A DNA stretch of 64,000 nt from Rhodovarius crocodyli (GCF_004005855.1 NZ_SACL01000005.1:62001-126000); one strand, 5' to 3'; shown: positions 51,629 through 60,701, counted from the stretch's first letter. Numbers and translations are program-made. Notes: generated from the letters alone by a model not told the origin.

Positions 51629-53188
51629 ATGTATGATGTGATCGTCGTCGGTGCCGGTTCCGCCGGTGCGGCCCTGGCCGGCCGGCTCTCGGAAAACCCC
51701 AACCGGCGCGTGCTGCTGCTGGAAGCCGGGCGCGACTGGCGCGCGGCCGAGGCGCCGGCCGCCGCGCGCTCCGCCAATATCATCCCCTTCATGCACGACC
51801 CGCGCCACCAGGCCGAATGGCAGTGGCCGCACCTCGTCACCCGCCGCACCAAGGCGCAGGAGCCGAAATTCTACTGGCGCGGCAAGGCGCTGGGCGGGTC
51901 CTCGCTGGTGAATGCCCAGATCGCCATCTGGGGCGTCGCCGCCGCCTTCGACAGCTGGGCCGAGGCCGGCTGCGAAGGCTGGTCCGCGAAGGAGGTGATG
52001 CCCCTGTTCGCCAAGATGGAGGACGACCCCGAGATGGCGGGCGTGGCCCATCACGGCCAGGGCGGGCCCATTCCCGTCTATCGCGCCCCGCAGGAGACAT
52101 GGGGCCCGGTGGACAAGGGCCTGCGCGATGCGGGGCTGGCCCTCGGCTATCCCTGGAACCCGGACCTCAACGCCCTGAGCGGCGAGGGCGTGGCCTGCTA
52201 CCCGATCAACAGCCGCGGCCTGCAGCGCGTGACCACCAATGACGGCTATCTGGAGCCCGCGCGCGGCCGCGCCAACCTGACCATCCAGGGCGGCGCGCTG
52301 GTGGACAAGGTGCTGGTGACCGACGGCCGGGCCACCGGCCTGCGCGTGCGCATCGACGGCGTCTGGCAGGACATCACGGGCCGCGAGATCGTGCTGTGCG
52401 CGGGGGCGGTGCATTCGCCCGCCATCCTGCTCCGCTCGGGCCTCGGCCCCGCAGCCGAGCTGAAGGCGCTGGGCATCGACGTGGTGCGCGACATGCCGCA
52501 TGTGGGCAAGCACTTCATCGACCATCCCGTCATCCGCGCGACGCTGGCGCTGAAGGACGAGCTGGCCTGCAAGGACCCGGCCGCGCGCCACACCAACTGC
52601 TGCGTCACCTATACCTCCGGCCTTGCGAATGGCGGCGAGCGGGACATGATCCTGATCGGGTTCAACCACCGCAACCTGCCCATGGGCGATGTGCCGAACC
52701 CGGCCGGCGGCGTGGCGGCGGGGCTCTACAACGCATTCTCCGAAGGTGAGCTGACGCTGCGCTCGGCAGACCCCGAGATCGACCCGATCGTCGAGGAGAA
52801 CATGCTGGACGATGCGCGCGACCTGCTGCGCATGCGCGATGCGGTGAAGCGGCTGGCGGCCCTTTCGGCCCAGCCCGCGCTGGCCGGCATCTGCGACCAG
52901 ATCACCTTCGCCGAAACCGACCTCTCGATGGACCAGGCCGCCAACCTGCCCGCCGCGGAGCTGGACCGGCTGATGCAGGAGCAGGCCGGCGATATACAGC
53001 ATGCCGCCGGCACCTGCCGCATGACCGCCTATGAGGACCCGCGCGGCGTGGTGAACCCGGACCTGACGGTGAAAGGCATCGAAGGCCTGCGCGTGGCCGA
53101 CGCCGCGATCATGCCGACCGACTGCCGCGCCAACACCCACTTCACCTGCGTGATGATCGGGGAATGGCTGGCCAGGAAGATGGGGTAG
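51629..53188 (+). CDS. GMC-family FAD-dependent oxidoreductase
   Basis: The 519-aa flavoprotein has the FAD motif VIVVGAGSAGAALAGRLSE, GKALGGSSLVNAQIAIWG, GRANLTIQGGALVDKVL, LCAGAVHSPAILLRSGLGP and the C-terminal HAAGTCRMTAYEDPRGVV and NTHFTCVMIGEWLA regions with the usual catalytic His/Asn area. It oxidises an alcohol or sugar with FAD and an acceptor such as a quinone or oxygen. The N-terminus has no signal peptide. It follows a peptide-type receptor, so the receptor may supply its substrate. Confidence 0.9.
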   Translation: MYDVIVVGAGSAGAALAGRLSENPNRRVLLLEAGRDWRAAEAPAAARSANIIPFMHDPRHQAEWQWPHLVTRRTKAQEPKFYWRGKALGGSSLVNAQIAIWGVAAAFDSWAEAGCEGWSAKEVMPLFAKMEDDPEMAGVAHHGQGGPIPVYRAPQETWGPVDKGLRDAGLALGYPWNPDLNALSGEGVACYPINSRGLQRVTTNDGYLEPARGRANLTIQGGALVDKVLVTDGRATGLRVRIDGVWQDITGREIVLCAGAVHSPAILLRSGLGPAAELKALGIDVVRDMPHVGKHFIDHPVIRATLALKDELACKDPAARHTNCCVTYTSGLANGGERDMILIGFNHRNLPMGDVPNPAGGVAAGLYNAFSEGELTLRSADPEIDPIVEENMLDDARDLLRMRDAVKRLAALSAQPALAGICDQITFAETDLSMDQAANLPAAELDRLMQEQAGDIQHAAGTCRMTAYEDPRGVVNPDLTVKGIEGLRVADAAIMPTDCRANTHFTCVMIGEWLARKMG

Positions 53189-53190
53189 GA

Positions 53191-53406
53191 CGGGGGCCTT
53201 GCCCCCGATCCCCCACCGAGGGGCTCTGCCCCTCGGCTCCCCGCCAGGAGATCATATCTCCTGGACCTGATAGGAGTTTGGCGCCCGACCTTAGCAGGAT
53301 CGGCACTATTTTATTATTAAAATCAAAATCGTATGGATGACACACCAACTCGCCGGGGTCCAGGGCCGCTACGGTCCTGGCTGGGGCCCCGGGGGCAAGG
53401 CCCCCG
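53191..53406. repeat. Modular intergenic element, copy G
   Basis: Lies between the convergent GMC gene and the Bug receptor gene. The left half is CGGGGGC-CTT-GCCCCCG (53191-53207), CGAGGGGC-TCT-GCCCCTCG (53217-53235) and CCAGGAGAT/ATCTCCTGG (53244-53264), then GGAGTTTGGCGCC. The core has a long AT-rich stretch (53305-53335, TTTTATTATTAAAATC). The right half has CCAGG...CCTGG with central CCGCTACGG (53360-53380) and GGGGGC-AAG-GCCCCC (53391-53405). The right middle hairpin is missing or eroded. Confidence 0.83.
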
Positions 53407-53415
53407 TAGCGCGCC

Positions 53416-54360
53416 CTACCCCGCCCGCCACGGCTTCGTCCGCCACATCGCTCCATAGGCGGCGCTCTGTTCCTCGACGAAGCGCGTCATCTCCGGCCGG
53501 TTCATGTGCCGCACGATCACGAAGTCCCGCTCGGCCATCGCGCGGAACTCCGGGTCGGCGGCGGTCTGGCGCACCGCTTCCTCCCACCGCGCCACCAGCG
53601 CGGGCGGGCAGCCCGCCGGCAGGGCGAAGCCCCGCGCGGAGCCCGCGGCCACCTCGTATCCCTGCTCCATGGCGGTCGGCAGGTCGGGCGCGCGGGCCCA
53701 GCGTTGGCGCTCCATCAGCGCCACGATGCGCAGCGCACCCTGCAGATGCGCCCGCACCGTCAGGCTGACGGTGGAGACGGAGCCCATCACATGCCCGCCC
53801 TGGACCAGCTGCATCGCCTGCCCCGCGCCCACCATCGGCACCCAGGAGAACTTAACCCCCGCCGCGTTCTCCAGCTGCATCAGCGCCAGGTGCGGCGCGC
53901 TGCCCACGCCGGCGCCCGCGATGGTGATTTCCTCGGGGCGCGCGCGGGCGGCCTCCACTAGGTCCCGCAGGGTGCGGAACGGCGTGTCGTTGCCGACGAA
54001 GATCGTATAGGGCTCGTCGGTCAGCAGCCCGGCATAGGCGAAGCTGTCGGTGCGATAGCGCGGTGTGTTGTCGTACAGCGCCGTGACCAGCGCGGGGAAG
54101 GACACCAGGGCTGCCGTGCGGCCATCGGGGGCCGCGGCGGCCACCTCGTTCAGCATGATCATGCCGCCGGCGCCCGCCCGGTTCACCACCACGATGGGCG
54201 TGCCCAGGCTGCGCTCCAGGAAGGGTGCGGCCATGCGCGCGGCCAGGTCGATGTTGCCGCCGGGCGCGAAGCCCACCAGCAGTTGCACCGGTCTTTCCTG
54301 GGCGTGCGCCACGGCAGGGATGCCCAGGCCGGCGGCAAACAGGGGGCGGCGACGCGGCAT
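53416..54360 (-). CDS. Bug/TctC-family solute-binding protein
   Basis: The 314-aa receptor starts MPRRRPLFAAGLGIPAVAHA with a Sec/Tat-like signal. The mature part shows VQLLVGFAPGGNIDLAARMA, VVVNRAGAGGMIMLNEV and TIAGAGVGSAPHLALMQLEN. It is the third such orphan in the window. It is divergent from the luciferase-like gene at 54462, and no TctA/TctB genes are present. The ligand may be shared with the neighbouring flavoprotein. Confidence 0.87.
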   Translation of the reverse strand: MPRRRPLFAAGLGIPAVAHAQERPVQLLVGFAPGGNIDLAARMAAPFLERSLGTPIVVVNRAGAGGMIMLNEVAAAAPDGRTAALVSFPALVTALYDNTPRYRTDSFAYAGLLTDEPYTIFVGNDTPFRTLRDLVEAARARPEEITIAGAGVGSAPHLALMQLENAAGVKFSWVPMVGAGQAMQLVQGGHVMGSVSTVSLTVRAHLQGALRIVALMERQRWARAPDLPTAMEQGYEVAAGSARGFALPAGCPPALVARWEEAVRQTAADPEFRAMAERDFVIVRHMNRPEMTRFVEEQSAAYGAMWRTKPWRAG

Positions 54361-54410
54361 GGGCGGTTCCGGGCTCGATTGCCAGACAATGCTGCGCCGC
54401 GTTTGCCTGC

Positions 54411-54438
54411 TTGCCCAGCGTTTTTCCTCGGCTAGGCT
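54411..54438 (+). promoter_or_regulatory. Candidate promoter of the luciferase-like gene
   Basis: TTGCCC (54411-54416) and TAGGCT (54433-54438) are spaced by 16 bp within the divergent gap of 101 bp. AAGGA (54450-54454) lies 7 nt before the start codon. This is a plausible housekeeping promoter by pattern only. Confidence 0.35.
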
Positions 54439-54461
54439 GACCGCAACCCAAGGAACGCCCG

Positions 54462-55505
54462 ATGCGATTCAGCAACTTCCTGTTCCCCGAAAGCGGATCC
54501 CCCGACCGCGACGGCATGATCATCCGCGACAGCCTGGAGGAAGCGAAGCTCTGCGACGAGCTGGGCGTCGAGGTCATCTGGCTGGCCGAGCACCATTTCG
54601 ACGGCAACTGCGCCTATGTGGACCCGGTCAGCTTCGCGGCCGCCGTGCTGGCCGCGACCAAGCGCATCAAGGTGGGTTTCGCGGTGGCGCAGGTCTCGCT
54701 GCACCACCCCATCCGGCTGGCCGAGCAGATGTCCATGCTGGACCAGCTGTCCGAGGGGCGGGTCATCGTCGGCCTCGGGCGCGGCACCGCCTACAACATC
54801 TACGAATACCAGGGCTACGGCATCCCGGCCGAGGAATCCCAGGCGCGGTATGAGGAAGCCGAGGGCATCATGCTCCAGGCCTGGAACAGCCCGCAGGGCT
54901 TCGAGCACCACGGCCAGTTCTGGCAGCTGAAGGTTCCGGGGCTGCGGCCGAAATCCTACACCCAGCCGCATCCCTATGTGGTGCGCGCGGCGTCCTCCGA
55001 GGAAGGCGCCCTGCACCTGGCCCAGCGCGGCCTGCCCTTCATGATGAATGTGCAGTCCATCGAGACCACGCGCACGCGCCTCGGCCTGTATCGCCAGGAA
55101 ATGGCGAAGGCCGGCTATGGAGAGGCGCATATCGCCCAGTGCCTCAAGGAAAGCTGGGTGTGGCGCAACGTGGTGGTGGCCGAGACCGACGAGGAGGCCG
55201 AGCGCATCGGCGTGCCGGCCTTCGAGGAAATGCAGGCCGCCCGCAAACGCCTGCGGGAGAAGGTGCAGCGCGAACAGGGCCTCATCATGAAGAAGGAGAC
55301 GGCGCCGCCCGCGCGCGTCGATGTGCGCCACGCGCTGATCTACGGCTCACCCGCCACGGTCGCAGCCCGCATGGCCGAGATCGACGAGACGGGCGTGGGC
55401 GGGGTGATCTGTTCCTTCCGCCTCGGGCCCATGGGGGCGGAGGCGGCGGCCAACTCCATCCGCCTGTTCATGGAACAGGTGGCGCCCCGTTTCAGTCGAG
55501 CGTGA
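54462..55505 (+). CDS. LLM-class flavin-dependent oxidoreductase
   Basis: The 347-aa protein has the luciferase-like TIM-barrel marks: FLFPESGSPDRDGMIIRDSL, IWLAEHHFDGNCAYVDPVSF, VAQVSLHHPIRLAEQMSMLD and VGLGRGTAYNIYEYQGYG. Such enzymes are FMN-dependent monooxygenases or F420-dependent dehydrogenases; the E/H-rich start fits bacterial luciferase-type monooxygenases. The substrate is unknown. Its 3' end overlaps the convergent phzF-like gene by 14 bp. Confidence 0.87.
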   Translation: MRFSNFLFPESGSPDRDGMIIRDSLEEAKLCDELGVEVIWLAEHHFDGNCAYVDPVSFAAAVLAATKRIKVGFAVAQVSLHHPIRLAEQMSMLDQLSEGRVIVGLGRGTAYNIYEYQGYGIPAEESQARYEEAEGIMLQAWNSPQGFEHHGQFWQLKVPGLRPKSYTQPHPYVVRAASSEEGALHLAQRGLPFMMNVQSIETTRTRLGLYRQEMAKAGYGEAHIAQCLKESWVWRNVVVAETDEEAERIGVPAFEEMQAARKRLREKVQREQGLIMKKETAPPARVDVRHALIYGSPATVAARMAEIDETGVGGVICSFRLGPMGAEAAANSIRLFMEQVAPRFSRA

Positions 55506-56367
55506 CCTCGCCGCTGAACACCGGTACGCAGGACCCGCCGACGGAGGCGCGATAGCCGTCGCCGGCCAGCCAGGCCCGGGTCTTGAGCAGGCTCGGGCGG
55601 CCCATCTCCACGCCCTGCACCATGTCCCAGGCGCCCTCGGTGCCGCCCTGCATGGCCAGCAGCAGGGCGGCGAGCGGCGTGGCGGCGCTGCCGGTTGCCG
55701 GGTCCTCCATGGTGGTGGAGGAGAACATGCGCGTGCGGATGCGCTCGCCGTCCCGCGCGTAGATATAGAGCGCGGCGCGCCCCTTCAGCTGCGGGATGTT
55801 GGCGGCCAGCTTGCGGGCCTCGGCCTGGTTGGGGGCTGCGCGGGTCAGCGCCTCGGGCGTGACCTCGGCGATCAGGAAGGGGTTGCCCACGCTGGCGCGT
55901 ACCGGCAGGTGGGTCGTGGTCAGGATGTCGTCCTCCGACAGGCCGGCGAGCGGGGCCAGCGCCTCGGCCGGGTATTTCTCGAAGCTGGCGAGCGGCTGGG
56001 GCGCGGCGATGGTGGCCGTCGCCAGGCGCCCGTCCTCATGGCCCAGCTCGATATGCACCAGCCCCGCGATCTCCTCGAAGATCAGCTTGTTGTCGCGCGC
56101 GTATTCGGCCAGCACCCAGCCGGTGCCCACATTGGGGTGGCCGGCGAAGGGCATCTCGGCCACGGGCGTGAAGATGCGCACCTGGGCGGTGTGCGCCGGG
56201 TGGCTGGGCGGCAGGACGAAGGTGGTCTCGCTGAGATTGAACTCGCGGGCCAGGGCCTGCATCTCGGCGTCGGTCAGGCCGCGCGCGTCGGGGAATACCG
56301 CCAGCGGGTTGCCGCCGAAGCGGGTGGTGGTGAAGACGTCGAGCGTCACGAAACGAAAGCTGCGCAT
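55492..56367 (-). CDS. PhzF-family isomerase-like protein
   Basis: Predicted 291 aa. Family motifs are MRSFRFVTLDVFTTTRFGGN, PLAVFPDARGLTDAEMQALA, REFNLSETTFVLPPS, VAEMPFAGHPNVGTGWVLAE and TMEDPATGSAATPLAALLLA. The Glu in NLSETTFV is the conserved catalytic residue. It is probably an isomerase/epimerase of small acids. The ATG at 56367 (MRSF) is taken as the likely start, with 56379 as an alternative. It is divergent from the SBP/amidase pair. Confidence 0.9.
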   Translation of the reverse strand: MRSFRFVTLDVFTTTRFGGNPLAVFPDARGLTDAEMQALAREFNLSETTFVLPPSHPAHTAQVRIFTPVAEMPFAGHPNVGTGWVLAEYARDNKLIFEEIAGLVHIELGHEDGRLATATIAAPQPLASFEKYPAEALAPLAGLSEDDILTTTHLPVRASVGNPFLIAEVTPEALTRAAPNQAEARKLAANIPQLKGRAALYIYARDGERIRTRMFSSTTMEDPATGSAATPLAALLLAMQGGTEGAWDMVQGVEMGRPSLLKTRAWLAGDGYRASVGGSCVPVFSGEVTLD

Positions 56368-56451
56368 GGGCGGAACCATGCCCGTGGCGCCTGGACAGCG
56401 CCAGCCATCGCGTCATTCTGCGCGCCGCAATATTCCTGAGGGATCTATCGG

Positions 56452-58032
56452 ATGGGTGTGACGCGCAGGCAGGCGATGGTGGCGACGGCGGCGGGGGTTT
56501 CGGCACCTTCGCTGGTCCAGGCGCAGGCCAACCGGGTGGTGAAATACGTCCCCCGTGGCGACACGCCGGTGCTGGACCCCATCTGGACCACCGCCTACCA
56601 GACGCGCGACCACGCCTTCCTGGTGTTCGACACGCTGTTCGGCCTGGATGCGAAGTTCCAGCCGCAGCCGCAGATGCTGGAAGCGGCCGGCACCGAGAAT
56701 GACGGCAAGCTCTGGACCCTGCGCCTGCGCCCGGGGCTCAGGTTCCATGACGGCTCTCCCGTGCTGGCGAAGGATTGCGTGGCCAGCATCCGCCGCTGGG
56801 GCGCGCGCGACACCTTCGGCCAGACGCTGCTGGGCCTGACGGATGAGCTGTCGGCGCCCGACGACCGCACCATCCGCTTCCGCCTGAAGGCCCCCTTCCC
56901 GCTGCTGCCCTATGCGCTGGGCAAGGCGAGCCCGAACATCTGCGTGATGATGCCCGAGCGCCTGGCGTTGACCGACCCGAACACCCGCGTGACCGAGATG
57001 GTGGGCAGCGGCCCCTATCGCTTCCTGGTGAATGAGCAGGTGCAGGGCGCCAAGCTGGTCTATGGCAAGTTCGACCAGTATGTGCCCCGTGAATCCGGCA
57101 CGCCGGAATGGACCTCGGGGCCCAAGCGCGCGAATTTCGAGCGCGTGGAGATGCATGTCATCCCCGATTCCGGCACGGCCGCGGCCGCACTCGCCGCCGG
57201 CGAGGTCGATTGGTGGTGGGCGCCCGAGGCGGACCTGATCCCGCTGCTGCGCCGCAACCGCCAGGTCGTGGTGCGCGAGGTGGACCCCACGGGCCTGATC
57301 GGCACGCTGCGGCTGAACCAGACGGTCGCCCCCTTCAACAACCCCGCCATCCGCCGCGCCATCCTCGGCGCCGTGGACCAGGCGGATTTCATGACGGCGG
57401 TGGCCGGCACCGACCCCGAGATGTGGCGCAAGGATGTGGGCATCTTCTGCCCCGGCACGCCCATGGCCAGCGACGCGGGCATGGAGGTGCTGACCCGCCC
57501 GCGCGACCTCGCGGCCAGCCGCAAGGCCCTGGCGGATGCCGGCTATAATGGTGAGAAGGTGGTGCTGCTGAGCACGACCAACATCCCCATCCTGAAGGCC
57601 GTCAGCGATGTGGCGGCCGACCTGTTCCAGCGCCTGGGCATGAACCTCGACAACCAGCAGATGGATTGGGGCACTGTGGTGCAGCGGCGCGTCAGCAAGA
57701 ACGCGCCCGAGCAGGGCGGCTGGAGCGCCTTCGGCACCTTCTGGGGGGGGCTCGACATGTTCGACCCCGCCGTCCACGCCTTCCTGCGCGGCACGGGCGC
57801 GAACGCCGCCCCCGGCTGGCCCGAGGCCCCGCGCATCGAGGAACTGCGCACCCAGTGGCTGGCCGCCGACGAGGCCGGCCAGCGGCGCCTGGCGCGCGAC
57901 ATCCAGCTGCAGGCCTTCCAGGATGTGCCCTACATCCCGCTCGGCCAGCAGAAGAGCTTCACGGCCTATCGCCGCAACCTCGAAGGTGTCCTGGACGGCC
58001 TGCCGGTCTTCTGGAACATCCGCCGGGCATGA
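56452..58032 (+). CDS. Peptide-type ABC substrate-binding protein (SBP_bac_5)
   Basis: The 526-aa receptor begins MGVTRRQAMVATAAGVSAPS, a twin-arginine-like signal ending LVQAQ. Later come VVKYVPRGDTPVLDPIWTTA, AFLVFDTLFGLDAKFQPQPQ and LRFHDGSPVLAKDC. The overall pattern resembles the other SBP at 49932. GAGGGATC precedes the ATG. The downstream amidase overlaps its stop (ATGA), so the receptor and amidase are one operon; no permease genes are near. The ligand may be an amide or a small peptide. Confidence 0.87.
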   Translation: MGVTRRQAMVATAAGVSAPSLVQAQANRVVKYVPRGDTPVLDPIWTTAYQTRDHAFLVFDTLFGLDAKFQPQPQMLEAAGTENDGKLWTLRLRPGLRFHDGSPVLAKDCVASIRRWGARDTFGQTLLGLTDELSAPDDRTIRFRLKAPFPLLPYALGKASPNICVMMPERLALTDPNTRVTEMVGSGPYRFLVNEQVQGAKLVYGKFDQYVPRESGTPEWTSGPKRANFERVEMHVIPDSGTAAAALAAGEVDWWWAPEADLIPLLRRNRQVVVREVDPTGLIGTLRLNQTVAPFNNPAIRRAILGAVDQADFMTAVAGTDPEMWRKDVGIFCPGTPMASDAGMEVLTRPRDLAASRKALADAGYNGEKVVLLSTTNIPILKAVSDVAADLFQRLGMNLDNQQMDWGTVVQRRVSKNAPEQGGWSAFGTFWGGLDMFDPAVHAFLRGTGANAAPGWPEAPRIEELRTQWLAADEAGQRRLARDIQLQAFQDVPYIPLGQQKSFTAYRRNLEGVLDGLPVFWNIRRA

Positions 58033-59453
58033 GCGCGCGTCATCTTCCGGCGACCGAGCTCGCCGCCGCGATCCGCGAGAAGCGCCTGTCGCCCGTCGAG
58101 CTGATGGCCGATGTGCTGAAGGGCGTGGAGGCGATGCAGCCGGAGCTGAACTGCTTCGTCACCCTCGCCCCGGAACAGGCGATGGCACAGGCGCGCGAGG
58201 CCGAGGCGGCCGTGATGCGCGGCGACGACCTGGCCCCGCTGCACGGCCTGCCGCTGAGCGTGAAGGACATCGTCAACACCGCCGGCATGAAGACCACCTT
58301 CGGGTCGCTGCTGCTGGCCGATAACGTGCCTGCCGAGGACGCGGCCTGCATCGCCCGGCTGCGGGCGGCGGGCGCCATCATCTTCGGCAAGACGACCACG
58401 CCCGAATTCGGCGCGAAATGCCTGACCGACGCGCCGCTGTTCGGCCGCAGCCGCAATGCCTGGAGTGCCGCGCACACCTGCGGCGGGTCCTCCGGCGGGG
58501 CGGCGGCGGCGGTGGCGGCCGGCATCTCGCCCATCGCCGTGGCCACCGACGGCGGCGGGTCCACCCGCATCCCTGCCGCCTGCAACGGGGTGGTGGGGCT
58601 GAAGCAGTCGCTCGGCGCCATCGCGCACAGCCAGGTGCCGGATGCCTTCGGCAACTACACTTATGTCACGCCCATGACGCGCAACGTGGCCGACACGGCG
58701 CTGATGATGCAGGTGATGGGCGGCGAGCATGAGAGCGACCCTTGGTCCATCGGACGCTCCGTGCCCGACTACATCGCCGAGGCCGCGCCCACCGGCGACC
58801 TGAAGGGAAAGCGCGTGCTGTTCTGCGCGACGCCCCCGGGCCGGCCCATCGCGGCCGATACGCTGGCGGCCTTCGAGCAGGCGAAGGCGCATCTGGCGGC
58901 GCTGGGCGCGGAGTTGGAGGAGTTCTCGGGCGAAGGCTTCGATGTGGAGCCCATCTGGCGCGCCATCAACCACACCACCTGGCTGGCGCGCTTCGGCCCG
59001 ATGGCGGAGCGTGACGGCAACCGCATGTCGCCTTCCCTGCTGCAGCAGCTGGCCCTGGCGCAGAACGTCAGCGGCACCGACTACCAGCAGGCGATGTTCG
59101 ACCGCGCGGCGCTGTTCCGCCGCGTGCAGGTGATGTTCCGGGATGCGGACCTGATCATCACGCCCACCATCTCCCGCCCCGCGCTGCCGATCGACCAGGA
59201 CCTGTTCGCGCCGATCGAGATCGACGGAAAGCGGTATGAGGAAGTGCGTGCCAACTGGTTCCCCTGGACCATGCCCTTCAACATGACGGGCCACCCGGCA
59301 GTCAGCCTCAACTGCGGCTTCTCGGCCGAGGGGCTGCCGATCGGGCTGCAGATGATCGGGCGTTTCCACCAGGATGCGGCGCTGCTGCGCGCCGCCGCCC
59401 TGTTCGAGGCAACGGCCGGGCTGCTGGAGCGTTGGCCCGAGATCGCGCGATAG
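58029..59453 (+). CDS. Amidase (amidase-signature family)
   Basis: Predicted 474 aa with the Ser-cisSer-Lys triad: Lys79 (LPLSVKDIVNTAG), the cis-Ser in CGGSSGGAAAAVAAG (Ser154/155) and the nucleophile Ser178 in ATDGGGSTRIPA. It hydrolyses amides such as peptide amides, aryl amides or dipeptide-like bonds in the cytoplasm. Its ATG overlaps the receptor stop by 4 bp, so it is co-translated. A DUF486 membrane protein gene starts 9 bp after it. Confidence 0.92.
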   Translation: MSARHLPATELAAAIREKRLSPVELMADVLKGVEAMQPELNCFVTLAPEQAMAQAREAEAAVMRGDDLAPLHGLPLSVKDIVNTAGMKTTFGSLLLADNVPAEDAACIARLRAAGAIIFGKTTTPEFGAKCLTDAPLFGRSRNAWSAAHTCGGSSGGAAAAVAAGISPIAVATDGGGSTRIPAACNGVVGLKQSLGAIAHSQVPDAFGNYTYVTPMTRNVADTALMMQVMGGEHESDPWSIGRSVPDYIAEAAPTGDLKGKRVLFCATPPGRPIAADTLAAFEQAKAHLAALGAELEEFSGEGFDVEPIWRAINHTTWLARFGPMAERDGNRMSPSLLQQLALAQNVSGTDYQQAMFDRAALFRRVQVMFRDADLIITPTISRPALPIDQDLFAPIEIDGKRYEEVRANWFPWTMPFNMTGHPAVSLNCGFSAEGLPIGLQMIGRFHQDAALLRAAALFEATAGLLERWPEIAR

Positions 59454-59462
59454 GACCCCATC

Positions 59463-59807
59463 ATGAGCCCCATGCTGACCACGCTGCTGCTGCTGCTCGG
59501 TTCCAATGTGGTGATGACCTTCGCCTGGTACGGGCATCTGAAGCACCCGAGCTGGCCGCTGTGGCTGGCCATCGTGGCCAGTTGGGGCCTGGCCTTCTTC
59601 GAATACTGCCTGGCCGTGCCGGCCAACCGCTATGGCTATGGCACCTTCACCGGGCAGCAGCTGAAGATCATGCAGGAGGTGATCACGCTGGCGGTGTTCG
59701 CCGTGTTCAGCGTGACCTTCCTGGGTGAGGCGATCCGCTGGAACTACATCGCCGCCATGGTCTGCCTGGTGGGGGCGGTGGGGTTCATGTTCATCCCGGC
59801 GCGCTAG
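59463..59807 (+). CDS. DUF486 (DMT-like) small membrane protein
   Basis: The 114-aa protein has four hydrophobic segments and matches DUF486: LLLLLGSNVVMTFAWYGHLK, WPLWLAIVASWGLAFFEYCL, AVPANRYGYGTFTGQQLKIM, QEVITLAVFAVFSVTFLGEA. It is a small transporter-like membrane protein of unknown substrate. It probably belongs to the SBP-amidase transcript. Its 3' end overlaps the convergent DinB gene by 4 bp. Confidence 0.85.
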   Translation: MSPMLTTLLLLLGSNVVMTFAWYGHLKHPSWPLWLAIVASWGLAFFEYCLAVPANRYGYGTFTGQQLKIMQEVITLAVFAVFSVTFLGEAIRWNYIAAMVCLVGAVGFMFIPAR

Positions 59808-60355
59808 CGCCAGATCGTCTCCTCCGCCCAGCCCAGCGCCGCGAACTCCCCGGCGCGCAGCGGCGCCTCGGCTTCGGGGAAGAACTCATCCAGCTGGGGC
59901 GGCTTCACCGGCGTGCCGCTCAGCATGGCATGCGCCTGGCCGCGATGATGGATCTGGTGCTGGAACAGGTGCAGCAGCAGCCGGTCCATGCGGTCGCGCT
60001 GGATGCGGGTGAAGCGGTTCACCTCCACGATGCGCGACAGGTCCGCGGCCTCCGTCACGGCGATCAGGCGGCGGTCGACGGCGGCCTGGGCCTCCAGCAG
60101 GGCCGCGGGGGTGCCGCATGGCTCCCGGTCGGCCCAGGCGGCGGGGCCGAGCGTCCCGCCCTCCAGCGCGTCCACATAGAACCAGTCGACGATCAGGATG
60201 TGGTTCAGCGTGGCGCGGATGCTGGGGAAGAAGCCGGTGCGTGGCGCCACGAAATCCTCGGGCGACAGGGCCAGGCACGCCGTCAGCAGACGCTGGTTGG
60301 CCCAGGCATTGTTGTAGGCCATGGCCCGGAAGGGCTGGGTGGGGTCGGGTGCCAT
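59804..60355 (-). CDS. DinB-family protein
   Basis: Predicted 183 aa, a four-helix bundle of the DinB/YfiT type. It starts MAPDPTQPFRAMAYNNAWAN and has the metal-binding His pattern (LNHILIVDWFY and HLFQHQIHHRGQAHAML). Members use a metal and thiol cofactor in small-molecule transfer or isomerisation, but the role here is unknown. GGAGGG lies 7 nt before the ATG at 60355, which decides the start over 60385. Confidence 0.88.
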   Translation of the reverse strand: MAPDPTQPFRAMAYNNAWANQRLLTACLALSPEDFVAPRTGFFPSIRATLNHILIVDWFYVDALEGGTLGPAAWADREPCGTPAALLEAQAAVDRRLIAVTEAADLSRIVEVNRFTRIQRDRMDRLLLHLFQHQIHHRGQAHAMLSGTPVKPPQLDEFFPEAEAPLRAGEFAALGWAEETIWR

Positions 60356-60401
60356 GTCATCCCTCCTGCCAGGCAAGCATGGCACCCGGCGGCCGCTGCG
60401 C

Positions 60402-60617
60402 TCAACCGGGTTGCAGGATGAAGCGCCCGGCCAGCCGATAGGCGAGCGGGATGATCACCCAGACCATGCCGGCGACCATCTGCGGCACGATGAAGCCCGC
60501 CACCTGCCAGCTGGGCCTGCCCGCCAGCAGCGGGCCCCACAGGTAAAGCAGCGAGGTGATGAGCGGATAGGCGCCGATGATGAGCACCAGCGTCAGGCGG
60601 ATACGGGAAGGTTTCAT
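60402..60617 (-). CDS. Small two-helix membrane protein, unknown
   Basis: The 71-aa protein has two hydrophobic segments (LTLVLIIGAYPLITSLLYLW and VPQMVAGMVWVIIPLAYRL) with a polar loop. AAGGAGG precedes the ATG, so it is probably expressed. It is divergent from a TetR-family gene with a matching operator, so it is likely regulated by that protein. I do not recognise the family with confidence; it may be a small component of an efflux or stress response. Confidence 0.7.
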   Translation of the reverse strand: MKPSRIRLTLVLIIGAYPLITSLLYLWGPLLAGRPSWQVAGFIVPQMVAGMVWVIIPLAYRLAGRFILQPG

Positions 60618-60630
60618 GCCGGCCTCCTTA

Positions 60631-60671
60631 ACGGAACGGTTCGTAACGGCTATCTATACGGTCCGTTCCGT
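60631..60671. promoter_or_regulatory. Twin inverted operator for the TetR regulator
   Basis: ACGGAACGGTTCGT (60631-60644) and ACGGTCCGTTCCGT (60658-60671) are inverted relative to each other, with 12 of 14 positions matching after reverse complement and a 13-bp gap. The gap is AT-rich (TATCTATA), as in a promoter core. The pair lies in the 84-bp divergent gap. This is a strong TetR-type operator. Confidence 0.65.
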
Positions 60672-60701
60672 AGCGTCCAACTTTGGTGCATCATCGCAGC
60701 C

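Noticed and set aside
60321-60701. The longer N-terminus of the TetR protein
   Set aside because: The extension overlaps the divergent small gene and the operator, and the HTH would no longer be N-terminal; the start at 60702 fits the family.
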